The position numbers and the translations under genes were made by a program. Positions 46,101 to 58,543 of a stretch of 64,000 bases of DNA are shown here, one piece after another. This DNA is from Holothuria scabra (taxonomy: Eukaryota; Echinodermata; Holothuroidea; Aspidochirotida; Holothuriidae): contig CM074179.1 of assembly GCA_037179385.1 (NCBI GenBank), positions 29,084,046-29,148,045 on the forward strand. Direction: 5' to 3'. How positions within the stretch are numbered: position 1 is the first letter of the stretch; each line of letters starts with the position of its first letter. The notes under the pieces are model-generated. The model saw only the letters and a list, made by a program, of their open reading frames with translations. It had not been told where the DNA came from and did not search any database.

Positions 46101-48788
46101 GGAATTCCTTTGCTCATGATGGATCTACGCCATTTCCAGTTGTCTGAGGGCATTTGTGAAAATTTTCTGTACGCTCTGCTCCAACTGAAGATCTTCTTTC
46201 AAGCAACTTCAAATTCCTACGTTCAGGAGACAGGGGCGATTGCCCCCCTAGCTGGCTCAAAAGGTGAAAAATTCGAAAATTTGCCATTTGAGACACCATG
46301 AGTCAAATATATGCAGTTTTCCAAAATTTTCATCATAAAGTCTGGAATTCTTCCTAATATAAGCTCCATATTTGTAATTGTAAAAGACAAATTTTCTGGG
46401 TGCTTCGTGCACCCTAAATGATTGCAACCATTTATGCAGTATTTGGTTGCTCAAAAGCAGTCAGTGGTTAACTTTTTTGAGCTACTACAGTGCCGTTCCC
46501 TGAAAACTTTCTTCAATATGGGCTTTTAATTTTTAAATGTTTTGTCTTAAAATGGCAACAAAGTTTTGGGAGCTTTTTGAATGTCACTAAGAAGCCTCAA
46601 TCAGCACTCCTAGATAACATTATCATGTAACAACAATGATCTTCAGTCAACATGCTATCTCAGATATATGCTAAAAGGAAACACAGATTCTTCGACATCC
46701 CCCCACCCCCCAAATATTCAAATTCCCTTACAGGAAACCCTGAATCTACACTATTTTGTGCAATACAAGCTCCATATTTACAAACGTATGGAAGGACCCA
46801 AATTTTTGGTGCACCCCACAAATTATATTCCTAACACAGTACTGTAAGTAGTGTCCCTCCTTAAAAAATGAACCAGATTTCTTTATTTTGTCTAAAAAAA
46901 ATTGTTTTTGCTCGTAAAATAGCAGAAAAATTAGCATGACAAATGTGGTCAATGGGGTTGGGTGATCGAGGTACATGGTATGGTCTAAAATTTTTCTGCC
47001 CTACCCCCCCCCCCCACTTTAATATATTCTATATCTTCCTACGCCACTGATCGAAGGAATGCGGATTGAGGCTTCCTGGCTACATTCTTAAAGCTTTTGA
47101 ATTTGGTCTCTTTTTTAAAAAACGAGCAGTGATGCTGCAGAATCTCAATGCTGTTTCCATATTGTTGCTGATGATATTTGATGTACTGTAAATGCAGTCC
47201 TCATATCCTTTTGACACTTTGCATTTTAAAAGATTATCCATATATTGCTAATATCCTGATGCATTTCATGCTCAAAAATGATAACATTCATAGAGAACAG
47301 TTTTTACAATAAAATTGTAACACTACGTGACGTACACAACTATTGTGCTTCATATTGAAACTTAGTAAAGCAGAAATAATTGACCAGATATGCAGATCAG
47401 TGACATCTTCCAATAAATCCAATAGTCCAATGAAAGCTGTTTTCCTCCTGCATTCTGCACTATTTTCTCCCAATTCACTCACCCTATTGCTATTTTCACA
47501 GTCTCATTCAAATATTTTGGTATTTCACAACTTCTGAAGGAGTGAGAGCTATTTCTCTGCTGATAGCTTGAGTGTTTGCATTGTTACACTGTATGACAAG
47601 TGTGTAGAAAAACACCCATTCAATACAGTACTGTATATGTTACAGATCATCGACCTCAAATACACTTCAATCAACTCTTGAGGGGTTATTTTTTCATCAC
47701 AACTTACAGACACTTTGATCATGCCTCCTATACATTTTGTGCACTACAATGTAACTCCATAAATTGTAAAGAAAGCTTGTAGAGCCAATTCAACTTAGAC
47801 ACAAAACAAAGACTACCAAGCTTTACTGTTGGTTGTATCCAACTCTAGGAGCTTATTCCTCCCAAAATAACTTCTTGGGAAATATCTGCTTACAGAGCCT
47901 TTGTTTATGGTCAGACAAAGCAAGATTATCTTACAGTTACTTCATGCTTGATTTAGCAGAGGTGTGACACCAAACCTCTGACATCTGAAAGTTTAACTAC
48001 AAAATGTAAACATTCTCAGTCAGTAGGTATCTGTGCCTAGCAATCAAAGTGCTGTGTGCATGGAAAATTGAAGCTTCCATGACAACTGAAGAGTTAAACC
48101 ATAAAATTTGCAAAAATTACTTAGCAACCATCACTTTTTTTTATGTGGAAAATGCCATGTCTTCTGCCTCCCGGCCAAAAACATGCTCTCAAATTCTCAA
48201 CGACATTGACCACTGATCAAGTCACATTACCTTGCTCTAAAGAACCCTTATCCACTGGCTAGTGTGACAATACTGTATCTCAATACATAACATGTATTGA
48301 GATAAAAATATGAATCATACAAGATCCTATAGTGAAGAAAAATGTATGGAAATAGAGGCCAACTGGGCTGATTTATGAGCAACCACTTTCTGCAGTTGAG
48401 AACATTGCAATATGGTGGGTGCGCAGAAAATTTTGCCTTTTTAAAACAAACAATCACAAATATGAAGCTTTTACTAGAAAGAATTCGAAATATTATGAAG
48501 AAGAGTTGGGGTAAGCCACACTGTACTGTAGTTGACTGTCATCTTAAATGGTAAATTTCAAAATTATCACTTTTCGAGCTGGGTAATTGCCCCTTACCCC
48601 CTCCCTCCCCCTTGCCCATGTAGCTAACACCACTGCCCCATGGCAACAGCTATTTGGTATAAACAAGCACATGATTCATACACCATCACATTGGATTCTC
48701 GTAATATAGCACTGATTTTAAAACAGTTAAAGCTGACCACTACTGAAGAGAAGGTTATTAGGCAGACAGAAATGTTTTGATTTGGGTT
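43138..48788. other. Gene-poor region with transposon relics
   Basis: 45755-45840 is a relic of the DR1-array tail (AGAGAAACCAAGGCATTTATGA, TG-rich). 46120-46190 resembles the subterminal repeat of the nested hAT-like element (TGTACGCTCTGCTCCAAC). CTACGCCACTG at about 47040-47050 and C runs are lone hAT-like ends. 44080-45110 could be an LTR, but I found no paired target duplication. No gene recognised. Confidence 0.5.
47840..48330 (+). repeat. Dispersed repeat C, copy 1
   Basis: Shares GGTCAGAC..AAGATTATC, TGCTTGATTTAGCAGAGGTGTGAC and a hairpin of TCTCAATACAT/ATGTATTGAGA (48278-48304) with copies near 53830 and 59640. Confidence 0.75.
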
Positions 48789-48796
48789 CCAAGGAC

Positions 48797-49155
48797 CATG
48801 GGCGCAAATCCCCGGGGGGCAAGGGGGACCTTGGCCCCCTCAAGTGAAAATTGGGGGGGCCAAATCGTAATTTGGCCCCCCAAAATTTGAGTAGACCAAA
48901 AAATATGGTCAACTTTTTTCCTTTTTTTTCATTCGAAAACAGTTTTTCCTGAAGCTTTGGAAACGCCAGAACACAAGAGCCACCGGGGGCTTCGCCCCCT
49001 GGACCCCCACAGGGGCTTTGCCCCAGGATCCCACCAGGAGTCCTTTGGGGCTTCGTGCTCGCGAAGCCCGCCAAGCCTGCACAATTTAGTACTCATGGGC
49101 ACATCATAAGCATTTTGGCCCCCCCCCCACTCTCAAACAGAGATTTGCGCCCCTG
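48797..49155. mobile_element. hAT-like MITE, GC-rich
   Basis: Perfect 8-bp target duplication CCAAGGAC (48789-48796 and 49156-49163). Termini CATGGGCGCAAATC and, inverted, CAGGGGCGCAAATC. Inside are repeated GGGGCTTCGCCCC / GGGGCTTTGCCCC hairpins. 359 bp. Confidence 0.88.
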
Positions 49156-49777
49156 CCAAGGACTCACGATGGTCTGCTTAATTAATGGCTTTTGTGATCT
49201 GTGTAGTGCAGGCTCAGTTTACCAAGTGGGTTTCCTCAATCAAAATGGGGAGGAGCTTCAAAACATTTTCAGTGGTGGCAGCATATTCTTTGGGGGGACT
49301 ACTTCTGTCCTTGTTTACTATACTGGGGTTCTTAACAGCTCTTTCTAACCAGGCCCACTGCCCCGTTTAAATTTGATTTTGCTTTCTATCACCCGAGCCA
49401 GTTTGAAAGTTGTAACTGTCGTAAAAATGATAATGAATAAATAATTCCCAACATGTGCAACTAAAACATGCTGGCTTTTTTTAAGGTCAATGCAACACAT
49501 GTAATGCATGCCTGTCACTTTCCTTTCTATACTCTCAGTTGCAACCTACAAAAACTGAATCTGTTTCTAACACCAAAAAAGAAACTGGTGGGAACCCTGT
49601 AGCCTATAAATAGATGGAAATACAACAAAGTATGCAAGTAGGATGGATGGTTGCACAAGTTTACTGGTGAAAATACAGTACAAAAATTCCATAATGACAA
49701 GCTGATGTAGTGCTGTTAGTGTGAAAACACTAAAGAGATAAGATTGACACATTAAATAAGATGCAATAGATTGATAG

Positions 49778-49974
49778 GGGGCTATGTCAATATTCCCATG
49801 GTTCGCTGTTCCCGAGGTTCAATGTTCCCCAATCTTGGGAACATCATCACTAATTCTGGGAACATCAAACCCCAGGAGTAACAAACCTTGTAATCATCGC
49901 TAATTCATTGAGATATACGAAACGGGGAACATTGAACCTTAGGAACATTGACCCTGGGAACATCAGGTAGACCC
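49778..49974. mobile_element. MITE with TGTTCCC motifs and 9-bp target duplication
   Basis: Flanked by GATTGATAG at 49769-49777 and 49975-49983. The arms are inverted repeats built from GGTTCAATGTTCCC and its complement. A 9-bp duplication fits Mutator-like elements; an 8-bp hAT reading is possible. 197 bp. Confidence 0.8.
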
Positions 49975-49983
49975 GATTGATAG

Positions 49984-51120
49984 TAACAACTCATATTATA
50001 ATCTCTCATAAGTACTTATGACACAATACAAGGAAATATGTGTACTAATTGCAGTCACGGTTACAATGCAACCTAAACACTTTGTTCAACATGTTAATAT
50101 AATTGAAATTGAGATGGATGTAATAAACTTTACATGCAGAGATAAAATATGTGTCATATACTTTATTTGTGTATGCAAATCTGTACTAATGCCACAAAGG
50201 CAATATGCAATCATCATGGCACATCTTTGTAAAAGCAAATATCCCATGCAGATATTTTTTTATTATTATTATTTCTTATCTGCATTACTTTTAAAACAAC
50301 AAATTACTGTAAGTGAATTCAACAGCTCCATAACAATCATTGCACACGAGGACAGCAAACACAGGCCGTCAGATTACATGGGAACAATTATTTACCATCG
50401 CGTGGTGGTCCCCTGATGATTAAATCACAGAACCCAAAAAATGGTTACCACCCATGCATTTTGTAACAGAACCCAAAAGTGGGTTACCTTGGTGAAAAAT
50501 GACTGAAACCACAAATGGGTTCCTCTGATTTTTGAAATTCAACGGCTTGCAAACACTGTGTGCCTGTGATTAAGTGGTACAACCAATCTTGTATTGAGTG
50601 GGTGACTGTTTTCCCCTTTAAAACGAATATGATATTGCAGCAAAAGTATTTCCACATATTCAAAGATGGTGCAACAGTAGAAATAGAAAAAAGTGCATGC
50701 TGACTGTATACTTCACGAGAAAATTAGCTCCTAGAATCAAATGAATACTGTACAATTCACTATGCAATTCTGGCAGTGTCATGGGAGAAGATATCAATGA
50801 AATGATATTTTCAAGTCAGCAAATGTTGACTTATAAGTATACTGTAAGGAAGAGCTAACAGCTACATAAAACTGTAGTACAATGCCCATGTGATGTCTAT
50901 ATTGGTATAGACATGCATGTTTCAGATGAAGAGATGACATTACACAATTTTATCTTACGAACGTGCATATAAATGGATGATCAATGTTGTGAGGAAAAAG
51001 TTATTAGCAAGTTGGGATTCTTGCCAGTTGTGCTATTTGCTTTATTGAAACTTTGAGCAATTTTAGAGCCTGGTCCTGACATTGATGGTCAGGTACCTTG
51101 GTACTAGGGTGCAAACATGA
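49984..51120. other. Gene-poor stretch
   Basis: Contains a GAACCCAAAAxxxGGTTACC motif twice (about 50428-50490). A 132-codon frame at 50018-50416 has AT-driven composition and no recognisable features, so I do not call it a gene. Confidence 0.5.
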
Positions 51121-51236
51121 CAAGGAGCCCGTTCCACAAAGAGTTACGCACGATCTTAAGTATGATTTACTGTTGGCTTAAGTATGGTGAATCAAACTTA
51201 AGATTGTGCGTAACTCTTTGTGGAACAGCCCCTTGG
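51121..51236. mobile_element. Short palindromic MITE
   Basis: About 115 bp: a CCGTTCCACAAAGAGTTACG arm is mirrored by CGTAACTCTTTGTGGAACAG. The loop contains three CTTAAGTATG-like words, so most of the element can fold. Confidence 0.78.
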
Positions 51237-51299
51237 AATACATGACTTTCAACAAAGGGTGTTAATGACGATGCTAATCACACCACCAGCTCAGATTTG

Positions 51300-52440
51300 G
51301 TATGGAGAAAACCCTCCTGGGTTATTATTATGATTGTTGGTTTTCTCCCTTCACAGTTCACTTTGAGAGTGGGTGGGAGAAAACAAGTCTCTGTATTTTT
51401 CCTACGTTTTTCCAACGATGGTTAGAAGAAAGCCATCTGGAATTATGATTATTAATTTTACTATCATTTTTCTCCCATCACACTTATCTTTGAAAGTGCT
51501 TTGGAGAAAACAGTCTTCATTTACACCAACCCACCTTTTTTCAAAAATGGTAAGGAGAAAACCATCAAGGTTTACTATTATTACTATTACTGTTGGTTTT
51601 CTCCCTTCACACTTTTATTTGAGAGTGCAGGGTAAAAACATTTGTTTTCCCCAACACAAATTTTTCTAGCAAAAGGTAAGGAGAAAACCACCACCTATTA
51701 TTATTATTGGTTTTCTCCCTTCACACTTCTCTTCAAGAGTGGGTGGGAGGAAACTGTCTCTGTATTTTTCCTGCAGTTTTCCAAATGATGGTTGGGAGAA
51801 AGCCATCTGGAATTAGTATTACTATAATAATAATATCATCATTTTTCTCCCTTCACACTTTTCTTTGAGAGTATGTGGGAGAAAACAGTCTTTGTTTTCA
51901 CCAGCCGTCTTTTTTCGAAAAATGGTAAGGAGAAAACCATTAAGGATTATTACCATTATTATCATTGATGGTTTTCTCCATGCACACTTTTCTTTGATAG
52001 TGGGTGGGAGAAAACAGTCTCCATTTATGGTTTTCACTTTTCTTTTAAATTGGGCGAGAGAAGGTGGTCTTCATTTGATTCCTGCATTTTTCCAAATAAT
52101 GGTATGGAGAAAACCCTCCTGAATTTTTATGATTATTTTTATCATTACTGTTTATCTCCCTTCACATTTCTCTTCGAGAGTGTGTGGGAGCAAAGGGTCT
52201 TTGTTTTACTTTACGTAAGGAGAAAGTCATCTAAGATCATTATTATTATGGTTACTATTACCTTTTTTGCTTTTTGCTCCCTTCACACAGATCGTGTGTG
52301 ACAAAACAGTTTTTAGTAAGGAGAAAACCATCCCAAATTTTTCTTGCTTTTCTCATTCAAACTTTTATGCCAGAGTGGGTGGGAAAAACGGTCTCCTTTT
52401 TGTCTTCAAAAAAACTTCAGTGAGAAACCCATGTGGGATT
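51300..52440. repeat. Minisatellite of ~127-bp units
   Basis: About eight units, marked by TTTTCTCCCTTCACAC near 51343, 51470, 51596, 51711, 51843, 51970, 52152 and 52274. Each is followed by GAGAGTGGGTGGGAGAAAAC and AAGGAGAAAACCATC and an ATT-rich spacer. Units differ by about 10-25%, so the array is old. GTTTTCTCC and GGAGAAAAC are inverse, so each unit can fold. Confidence 0.88.
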
Positions 52441-52739
52441 ATGACAGACCATTGTCACTGAACAAGAAAATCTGCACATGCTTAAAGCCTTCAAATCACT
52501 AACCAATCTTCATTTTGACAGGCCGTCATATCTTTAACATCAACTGTACACCCTATAACACTAAAACTGAATATTATAATCACTATGCATGAGCTGCTGT
52601 ACAGTATACCTGTTTACATTTACCGTATACACACTATTCAAATGGTTATCAAATCTTTAAATAAACCAGAATGCAAAAATGCATTGAGGTTTTGATGATA
52701 CATACTGTACATGTTCTTTTCAATAAAGTGCTACATTTC

Positions 52740-53640
52740 TTGTAACACCTGGTGACCCAAAGTGACCTTTGACTCCACCAGTGAGTAACTGGTTTTTCTT
52801 TTAACCAAAACACTTCTATATATATTTAAAAAGCCAAATTTCAAACTGTGCCTTAAGATATTCTGCAAGCAAGGTTTTCAGAGTTTAATGCCAGGTGATA
52901 CTAGATGACCATTGACCTCCACCAAAAACAACAGGTACAGTACTTCCAACTCACCATAACACATCCAAATACTAATTATGAAATCCATCCAAGTTTCTGA
53001 CCTTGAGATACCCCTTTGACAAGGTTTTCCAAGTTTGACCTTTGGTGACCCCAAATGACCATCACACTTCACCAAGGACTGCAGATGCCATCTTCCTACC
53101 ATAACACATCCACATACTAACTTTGAACTCTATCCCAGTTTTCTACCTTGAAATACAGAGTAAAATTTGGTTTTCAAAGTTTGACCTTGGATAATCCCAT
53201 GTGAACTCTGACCTCTACCAAAATAAAAAGGGTCCACCCTCCCATCATAATTCATCAACAAACCAAGTTTGAAAACAATCCAAGCTTCCTACCTTGAGAT
53301 AACATCGTCTAACATCGTTACTGAGTTTCACCCCCCATGTGGCCCCAAATGACCTTTGACCTCTACCAAAATCGATAGGGTTCTTCCTTCCATCATAATG
53401 CACCAACATATCAAGTTTGAAATCAATCCAAACTTCCTACCTTGAGATATCGTGTAAACAAGGATATCGGGGTTTGACCCCCTGTGACCCCAGATGACCT
53501 TTGACCTCCACCAAAATCGATAGGATTCTTCCTCTCAGTATGGGGTATCTGTGTACCAAGTTTGAAAATTGTCAGATCTTCCCTTCATGAATGCATTGGT
53601 TTCTCTTTTCATCGAAGCCAAAAATCAATGACTGAAAAAT
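52740..53640 (-). repeat. Inverted copy of the DR1 tandem array
   Basis: Reverse complement of the units seen near 2110-2990 and 41280-42160, including the unique-looking GCAGATGCCATCTTCC stretch. Perfect TGACCTTTGACCT sites lie at 53350-53362 and 53495-53507. Spacing between units is about 145 bp. The foldback element present in the other copies lies outside the homologous part. Confidence 0.88.
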
Positions 53641-53829
53641 AATCTTTTCAAAGCACACTGAAACTACAAACACAAGCAATTATCCAGCTAGATAGACATC
53701 GGTCTAATAAGAAAAAAAAAAAAAACTTTCTAACCAGTTCCAGCAAAACTAGCTTTCTTCCACTACTACTACTTCTTTCCTATCGTTTTCCTAACATCAA
53801 CCTCATATCTCTTATTATCTCATTAAAAC

Positions 53830-54330
53830 CTCTTGGTGAAGAGCACAACTTTTGAAGGTTGAGAGCATCCTGTTTAGAAAATCAACCAACTATAAATGAA
53901 CTTCTCCATCACAAGACAATGGCTGGGCAAACTACACAAGATCACCTTGACAGTTAGCTTATGCTTGATTTAGCACAGGATTGAAGCCAAAGACAAAATA
54001 TCAGACTAAATACACACAATTGCACTATGGGAAAGAAATGAGTATTAGCAATGGGTTGAAAAGACTCCTTTCTTTTGCACTAATTTTTAATCCCTTTTCT
54101 GAGAAAAAATAATTAAGTTATCAACCTATAAGAAAGTAAAAATTCTGACTGCATCAACAACTAAACAATGGTACAGTCCATAATATATTATGATAAAAAT
54201 GTATTACAAAACATAGAAAACATGGCCAAGCTGAAAAGAATTTTAGCTAGCTAGAAACAGGCTAGTGTGACTGTGACAACATCTCAATACATGTTATGTT
54301 ATGTATTGAGATGAAAATTGGGATTGGTGA
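53830..54330 (+). repeat. Dispersed repeat C, copy 2
   Basis: Contains GAACTTCTCCATC, GACAATGGCTGGGCAAAC, ATGCTTGATTTAGCA and the same TCTCAATACAT hairpin near 54281-54312. Confidence 0.75.
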
Positions 54331-55362
54331 CAGAAGAATGTTGCAGCGAAAACTGCCCCCTCCCCCCGTTCAACCTCAGATGTAGAACTCTTTCTTTTTC
54401 CTTAATAGTCCATCGTGAACAACTGAAATGGGTGAAAATTGTAGACCTGTAGTTCTGTACCACAAGAGATAACTTTTACAATGTATCCTGCAACTAATAC
54501 TACCATAAGAGATAACTTCAACAATGTTGCATGCAATTGAAGCACAATGTTCAAATGTCTTCCATAATGTGATTCTTTCATTTTCTACTTTTTGTGCACA
54601 CAGATTTCAGTTTTCAAGTAAGCAAATTATTTTGGTCTGTACTGTAAGACAGCTTGAGTGACAAAAGTCTTCTAACCCCCTGTGCATCCCATAGCATACC
54701 TTTTCTTCCCACCCACATAAAAGGCTCACTGCAGCATCAAAGGAAACTTTTTGTTTTTTACCACTAAAAGACAAAACTGGTCATATGGGATTTTTGTACT
54801 ATCTTTATTGCATGTTTCAGTCCATTATGTAATAAGATGCTAATCAAAATTTCATTGACAGTGTCTTATTCTTGTGTCAGTAATATCAAATATACACATC
54901 CCCTTGGGCCCACAAGACCCCTTTGGGACGATACCCTTGGGCCAATCTAAGACCTTTGGGTACATGGTTGTCATCATGCTAGTTGGAGCCAGTGTTTCCG
55001 GCAGAAGGGGAAGGGGTGGGTGTTTCTCCTTCCCATAAGCTTAAAAAAAACGTGGGTAAAATCCTTCCTTTTCATTTCAATAAAAAAAATTAAAAAAAAA
55101 AACGCAACATATTGGTTCCTTTTTTTAAAAAAAGGGACACTTTTTCAACAATGTTTGAACTTGAACAAATAAAGTGCCTCTAAGCCCTTCAAATTGCACC
55201 TTACAGGGACCTTTAAGCAAGCTTTGTACTCATGAACACACTCGTAACTTTAACCCAGGATCAACTTGAACTTGGGTTTGCAGTAATTAATCCCTCCTTT
55301 TTTGTGTTTCTGGAAGAATCCCTAGGACCCATTTGGGCCTAATGAACACTGGCAATTACATA

Positions 55363-55435
55363 AGTCCAGCGCTGCTGCTTTTGCCACTGGCCAAGCCTGA
55401 GGCAAAAGCGGCGGAGCTGGACTTTTTTTTTTTTT
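55363..55435 (+). ncRNA. Very stable 61-nt hairpin followed by a T run (candidate small RNA or mini-MITE)
   Basis: The 5' arm starting AGTCCAGCGCTGCTG pairs over 23 positions with the 3' arm ending AGCTGGACT: one mismatch, two G-U pairs, 15-nt loop. A run of 13 T follows at once, like a Pol III terminator. The stem is GC-rich in AT-rich DNA. Size fits a pre-miRNA-like hairpin, but no promoter boxes were recognised and a palindromic transposon is equally possible. Confidence 0.35.
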
Positions 55436-56197
55436 AAGTGATCCTTACTGTTTGGCTGTCTATTTCCAACTCTTTTCAGGAAGGGAGATATCTTAAACTT
55501 CAAAAGTGCTACTGTAAGGTGGTTTCTAAACAGTGTTGTACGCAAATTATGGGATGGGGAATCATGATTAAACAAATTCATGCACATGTCTACCAAATGA
55601 CCAATGAGAAAAGTTTGCAAGAAGTAGGATGCTGACTAGTGACCTCTATTTCTATTTTTGGGCAAGACGCTGAGTAGACCACTGAATGGTATTCATCAAA
55701 ACCATAAGTGTCATGAATCTGACAGGACCAGGGCTGGAAAAAACAAAAATTTCCCTGCAAGCAAATCAAAGTTTCCAAAGAATTTGCATGTTTACATGCA
55801 CAAAGGTAGTCAAATTTCCCTCCAAATACCAAAATTTCCCTGCAATGAGCTTCCCAAATTGTTGGTTTTTTAAACCCATGGACAGGACATTGAATTTTTT
55901 GATTGATTGATATATTTCATCCACTGAATGCTTTCTAGACAAATTCTTACAAATTTTCATCACATGCATTTACCTTTCAAATGAGAAGTTAGATAAAAAT
56001 GATGTATATTTACAATTTTTTAGAAATTCATCAATTAAGGCATTAATTAAGGCCTGCGAGGAAGTTTGTTAACCTTTTTTGTATGTTAAATCACATAACT
56101 ACATGTTCATATACATGTAACTGTGGTTAAATTGTGAACAGTAGTCAACTTCACATCATGCTCAAAGAGGCTATGACGAATTAAGACGGTAAATTAA

Positions 56198-57141
56198 AGT
56201 GTGCCTCAAGTAAAAAAAATCAAAAAAAAAAAAATTAATGAGAATGAAAAATGGAAAATTTCTAACAGTCCAACTCCCATCTTCATAGGACATCCTTGAG
56301 CCAAGATAAATTATTAACTTTATCCACTTAAAAAAATTGGTCCATTGCACAATAATTTGTGACTTTTTTGTTGTACACCTCACAATAACCAGCTTTGTTT
56401 CCCTTTAAAATTGGAAATGTTTTAAATGATAAAATGACCTTGAACACCTTTTGTTTGCTTGCATAGCATGTTGCACAAAGAGGGCTTAATGAATTATAAT
56501 CACCCTATATTAGTAAGAGTGCTAGCACACCTGAGTACAAAGTGCAGTAACATTAAGGGAAAAACAAAGAAATACAAAGACTGTAATTTGGGTAGTACAA
56601 CAGTGACATCAAAAAATATTTTGCAATGTGCCATTTTCATTTTAGTGAATAATCTTCGACATTTTACTGTATATCTTAGCTCAGGAATGTCCTGCAAAGA
56701 TAGGAATTAGACTGAAAGAATTCATTTTGCATGATCTTTAAAGTGGCTCATTGAGTTGGTTCATGAATTTCAACAAATTTTTCCAAACCCGTTAAGTTTT
56801 CTTCACATACCAATGACAAATGGTCTATGTTAGACAATCCCCAAATCCTACAAACAAATAACTGTATTATGTGTGAGTACTGAACGGTTCAATTCGGTTT
56901 CCAAAAATTTGTGACCAGACACTTTTTCAAATTGTGCACAAAACCGTTACAAGTCAGGACATTACAAAATTAAAAATTCTAGCTTTTCCCGTAACTATTG
57001 GATATGAAACCTGACTTTTTTATGCTATCTAGAAGTATTGTCATGTTGAAGTGACCCTTTATCACTCTCATTAAGTTATCAATATCAACTAAATGAGCCC
57101 CTTTAATATATATTTTGGAACTGCTTGACTTGAGGAACACT
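56198..57141. mobile_element. Family A foldback MITE carrying a nested element
   Basis: TTAA at 56194-56197 and 57142-57145; termini AGTGTGCCTCAAG and CTTGAGGAACACT (inverted). The family sequence is broken at 56741 and resumes at 57103, with a second TTAA element between. Confidence 0.85.
56742..57102. mobile_element. TTAA-flanked MITE nested in family A element
   Basis: A 361-bp element flanked by TTAA at 56738-56741 and 57103-57106. Termini AGTGGCTCATTGAGTTG and, inverted, AGGGGCTCATTTAGTTG (15 of 17 match). No coding capacity. Confidence 0.82.
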
Positions 57142-57145
57142 TTAA

Positions 57146-58543
57146 TACTGTACTGTATATTCTGCAATACAAAAATGGTAAATATGTGCTGAACATCAGT
57201 TTGGAGAAAGGTTGTCTCCTTATCCAGTCTCACCACGAGGAGGTTGCTCAGCATGAGACCATCTTAGTAGACTTTAGACTTAGACTGCAGAGGATCCTAT
57301 GCACCAACTCTCACGCGTGCACTTGTACCTTTCTACAGCCACATTATTAGCCCTTCAGAGTCGATGTCGTGACACTTTGCTTTTCTTGCACCAGCTGATC
57401 CAACAAACCAAAATCTTGTTCATCTCCTGCATTTCTTATATGCACACTCTCCATATTCTTCAACTCATGCTCCCTCAATCCTATGAACTTGCCCCACCCT
57501 CCTAAATGATTTCTTAACATCCTCTCACTAAGCAAGGAAAAGGATACCCAGATACCCACAGCATTCGTGAAATATACTTACTGTACAAACAGTTTCAGCT
57601 TCATCCTTGGCCAACACACTCTTGTATACTCCATCCACAAATTCCTGCCTTGCATCAATATACAAAGTCTCTCCAACCATAAGAGGGGAAGCATTCACTC
57701 GACCATTCTTTCATTCTGTTAATAAGTCATACTTCTCATTCATATCAATATTACTGTATGCACACTTTCTCAATACTCGCCATTCAATGCTCTCCACAAT
57801 GTTCATGTGAATGATTGCTTTGTTCACACTTTTGCACTTTTGACCAAGGGTTTGCACTCCAGCTTTGTAAATCAACACATTCCAATCAGCATGCACAACT
57901 TTCATCAACCTATTCTCATCTAGCACATTCTCAAACTAGAAAGCCAACAGGCTTAGTGATTCCTTGCGGTATGATATATCATAGCAAACATGGAAACAAA
58001 CATGACATGCATGAGATCCCATACAATTATCCTACTTAATTGAGATATAATACTAGTAGGGTGAAAACTTTTTGACCTCATGTGACCCAAAATGACCTTT
58101 TGACCCCTTAAAAACAATAGTGATCACCTCACCAACACGTCCATCAACATGAGTAATTCAAAATTAAGCTTAGTACAGAATGAGTATGGAAGTACTACCA
58201 CCATGGTATGAGATCCCTCACAGTTATCCCCCTAAATATATATATATATATATATATATGTTAAATATATATTATAAAGTTTGATCTGACTGTCACCTCA
58301 AACCTTTGATCTCCACACACAAGAGGAATTTCTCACACAGCTTTAATATTCCAGAAAACTGTCTCATTACTTGAAAAAGCGGTATTTTGAAACCATTTTT
58401 ATCAAAAGTTTGGTCAATGGGGACAGCTCTCCATTCTGAAGTCTCTATGTTCTGATGCCTCTATGTTTCGAAAAGTCTGCATTGAGGTTAGTGTTTAAAC
58501 AAGCCCTCATCGACACACTCTCCTACAAGCATTGGATCAAATA
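57146..58543. other. Gene-poor stretch
   Basis: AT-rich, with one weak DR1-type relic near 58085 (TGACCTTTTGACC) and a TA microsatellite. Nothing else recognised. Confidence 0.5.
58235..58275. repeat. (TA)n microsatellite
   Basis: About 40 bp of alternating TA within an AT-rich stretch. Confidence 0.95.

Noticed and set aside
50018..50416. 132-codon open frame
   Set aside because: Composition follows the AT-rich background; no domain, signal peptide or splice context.
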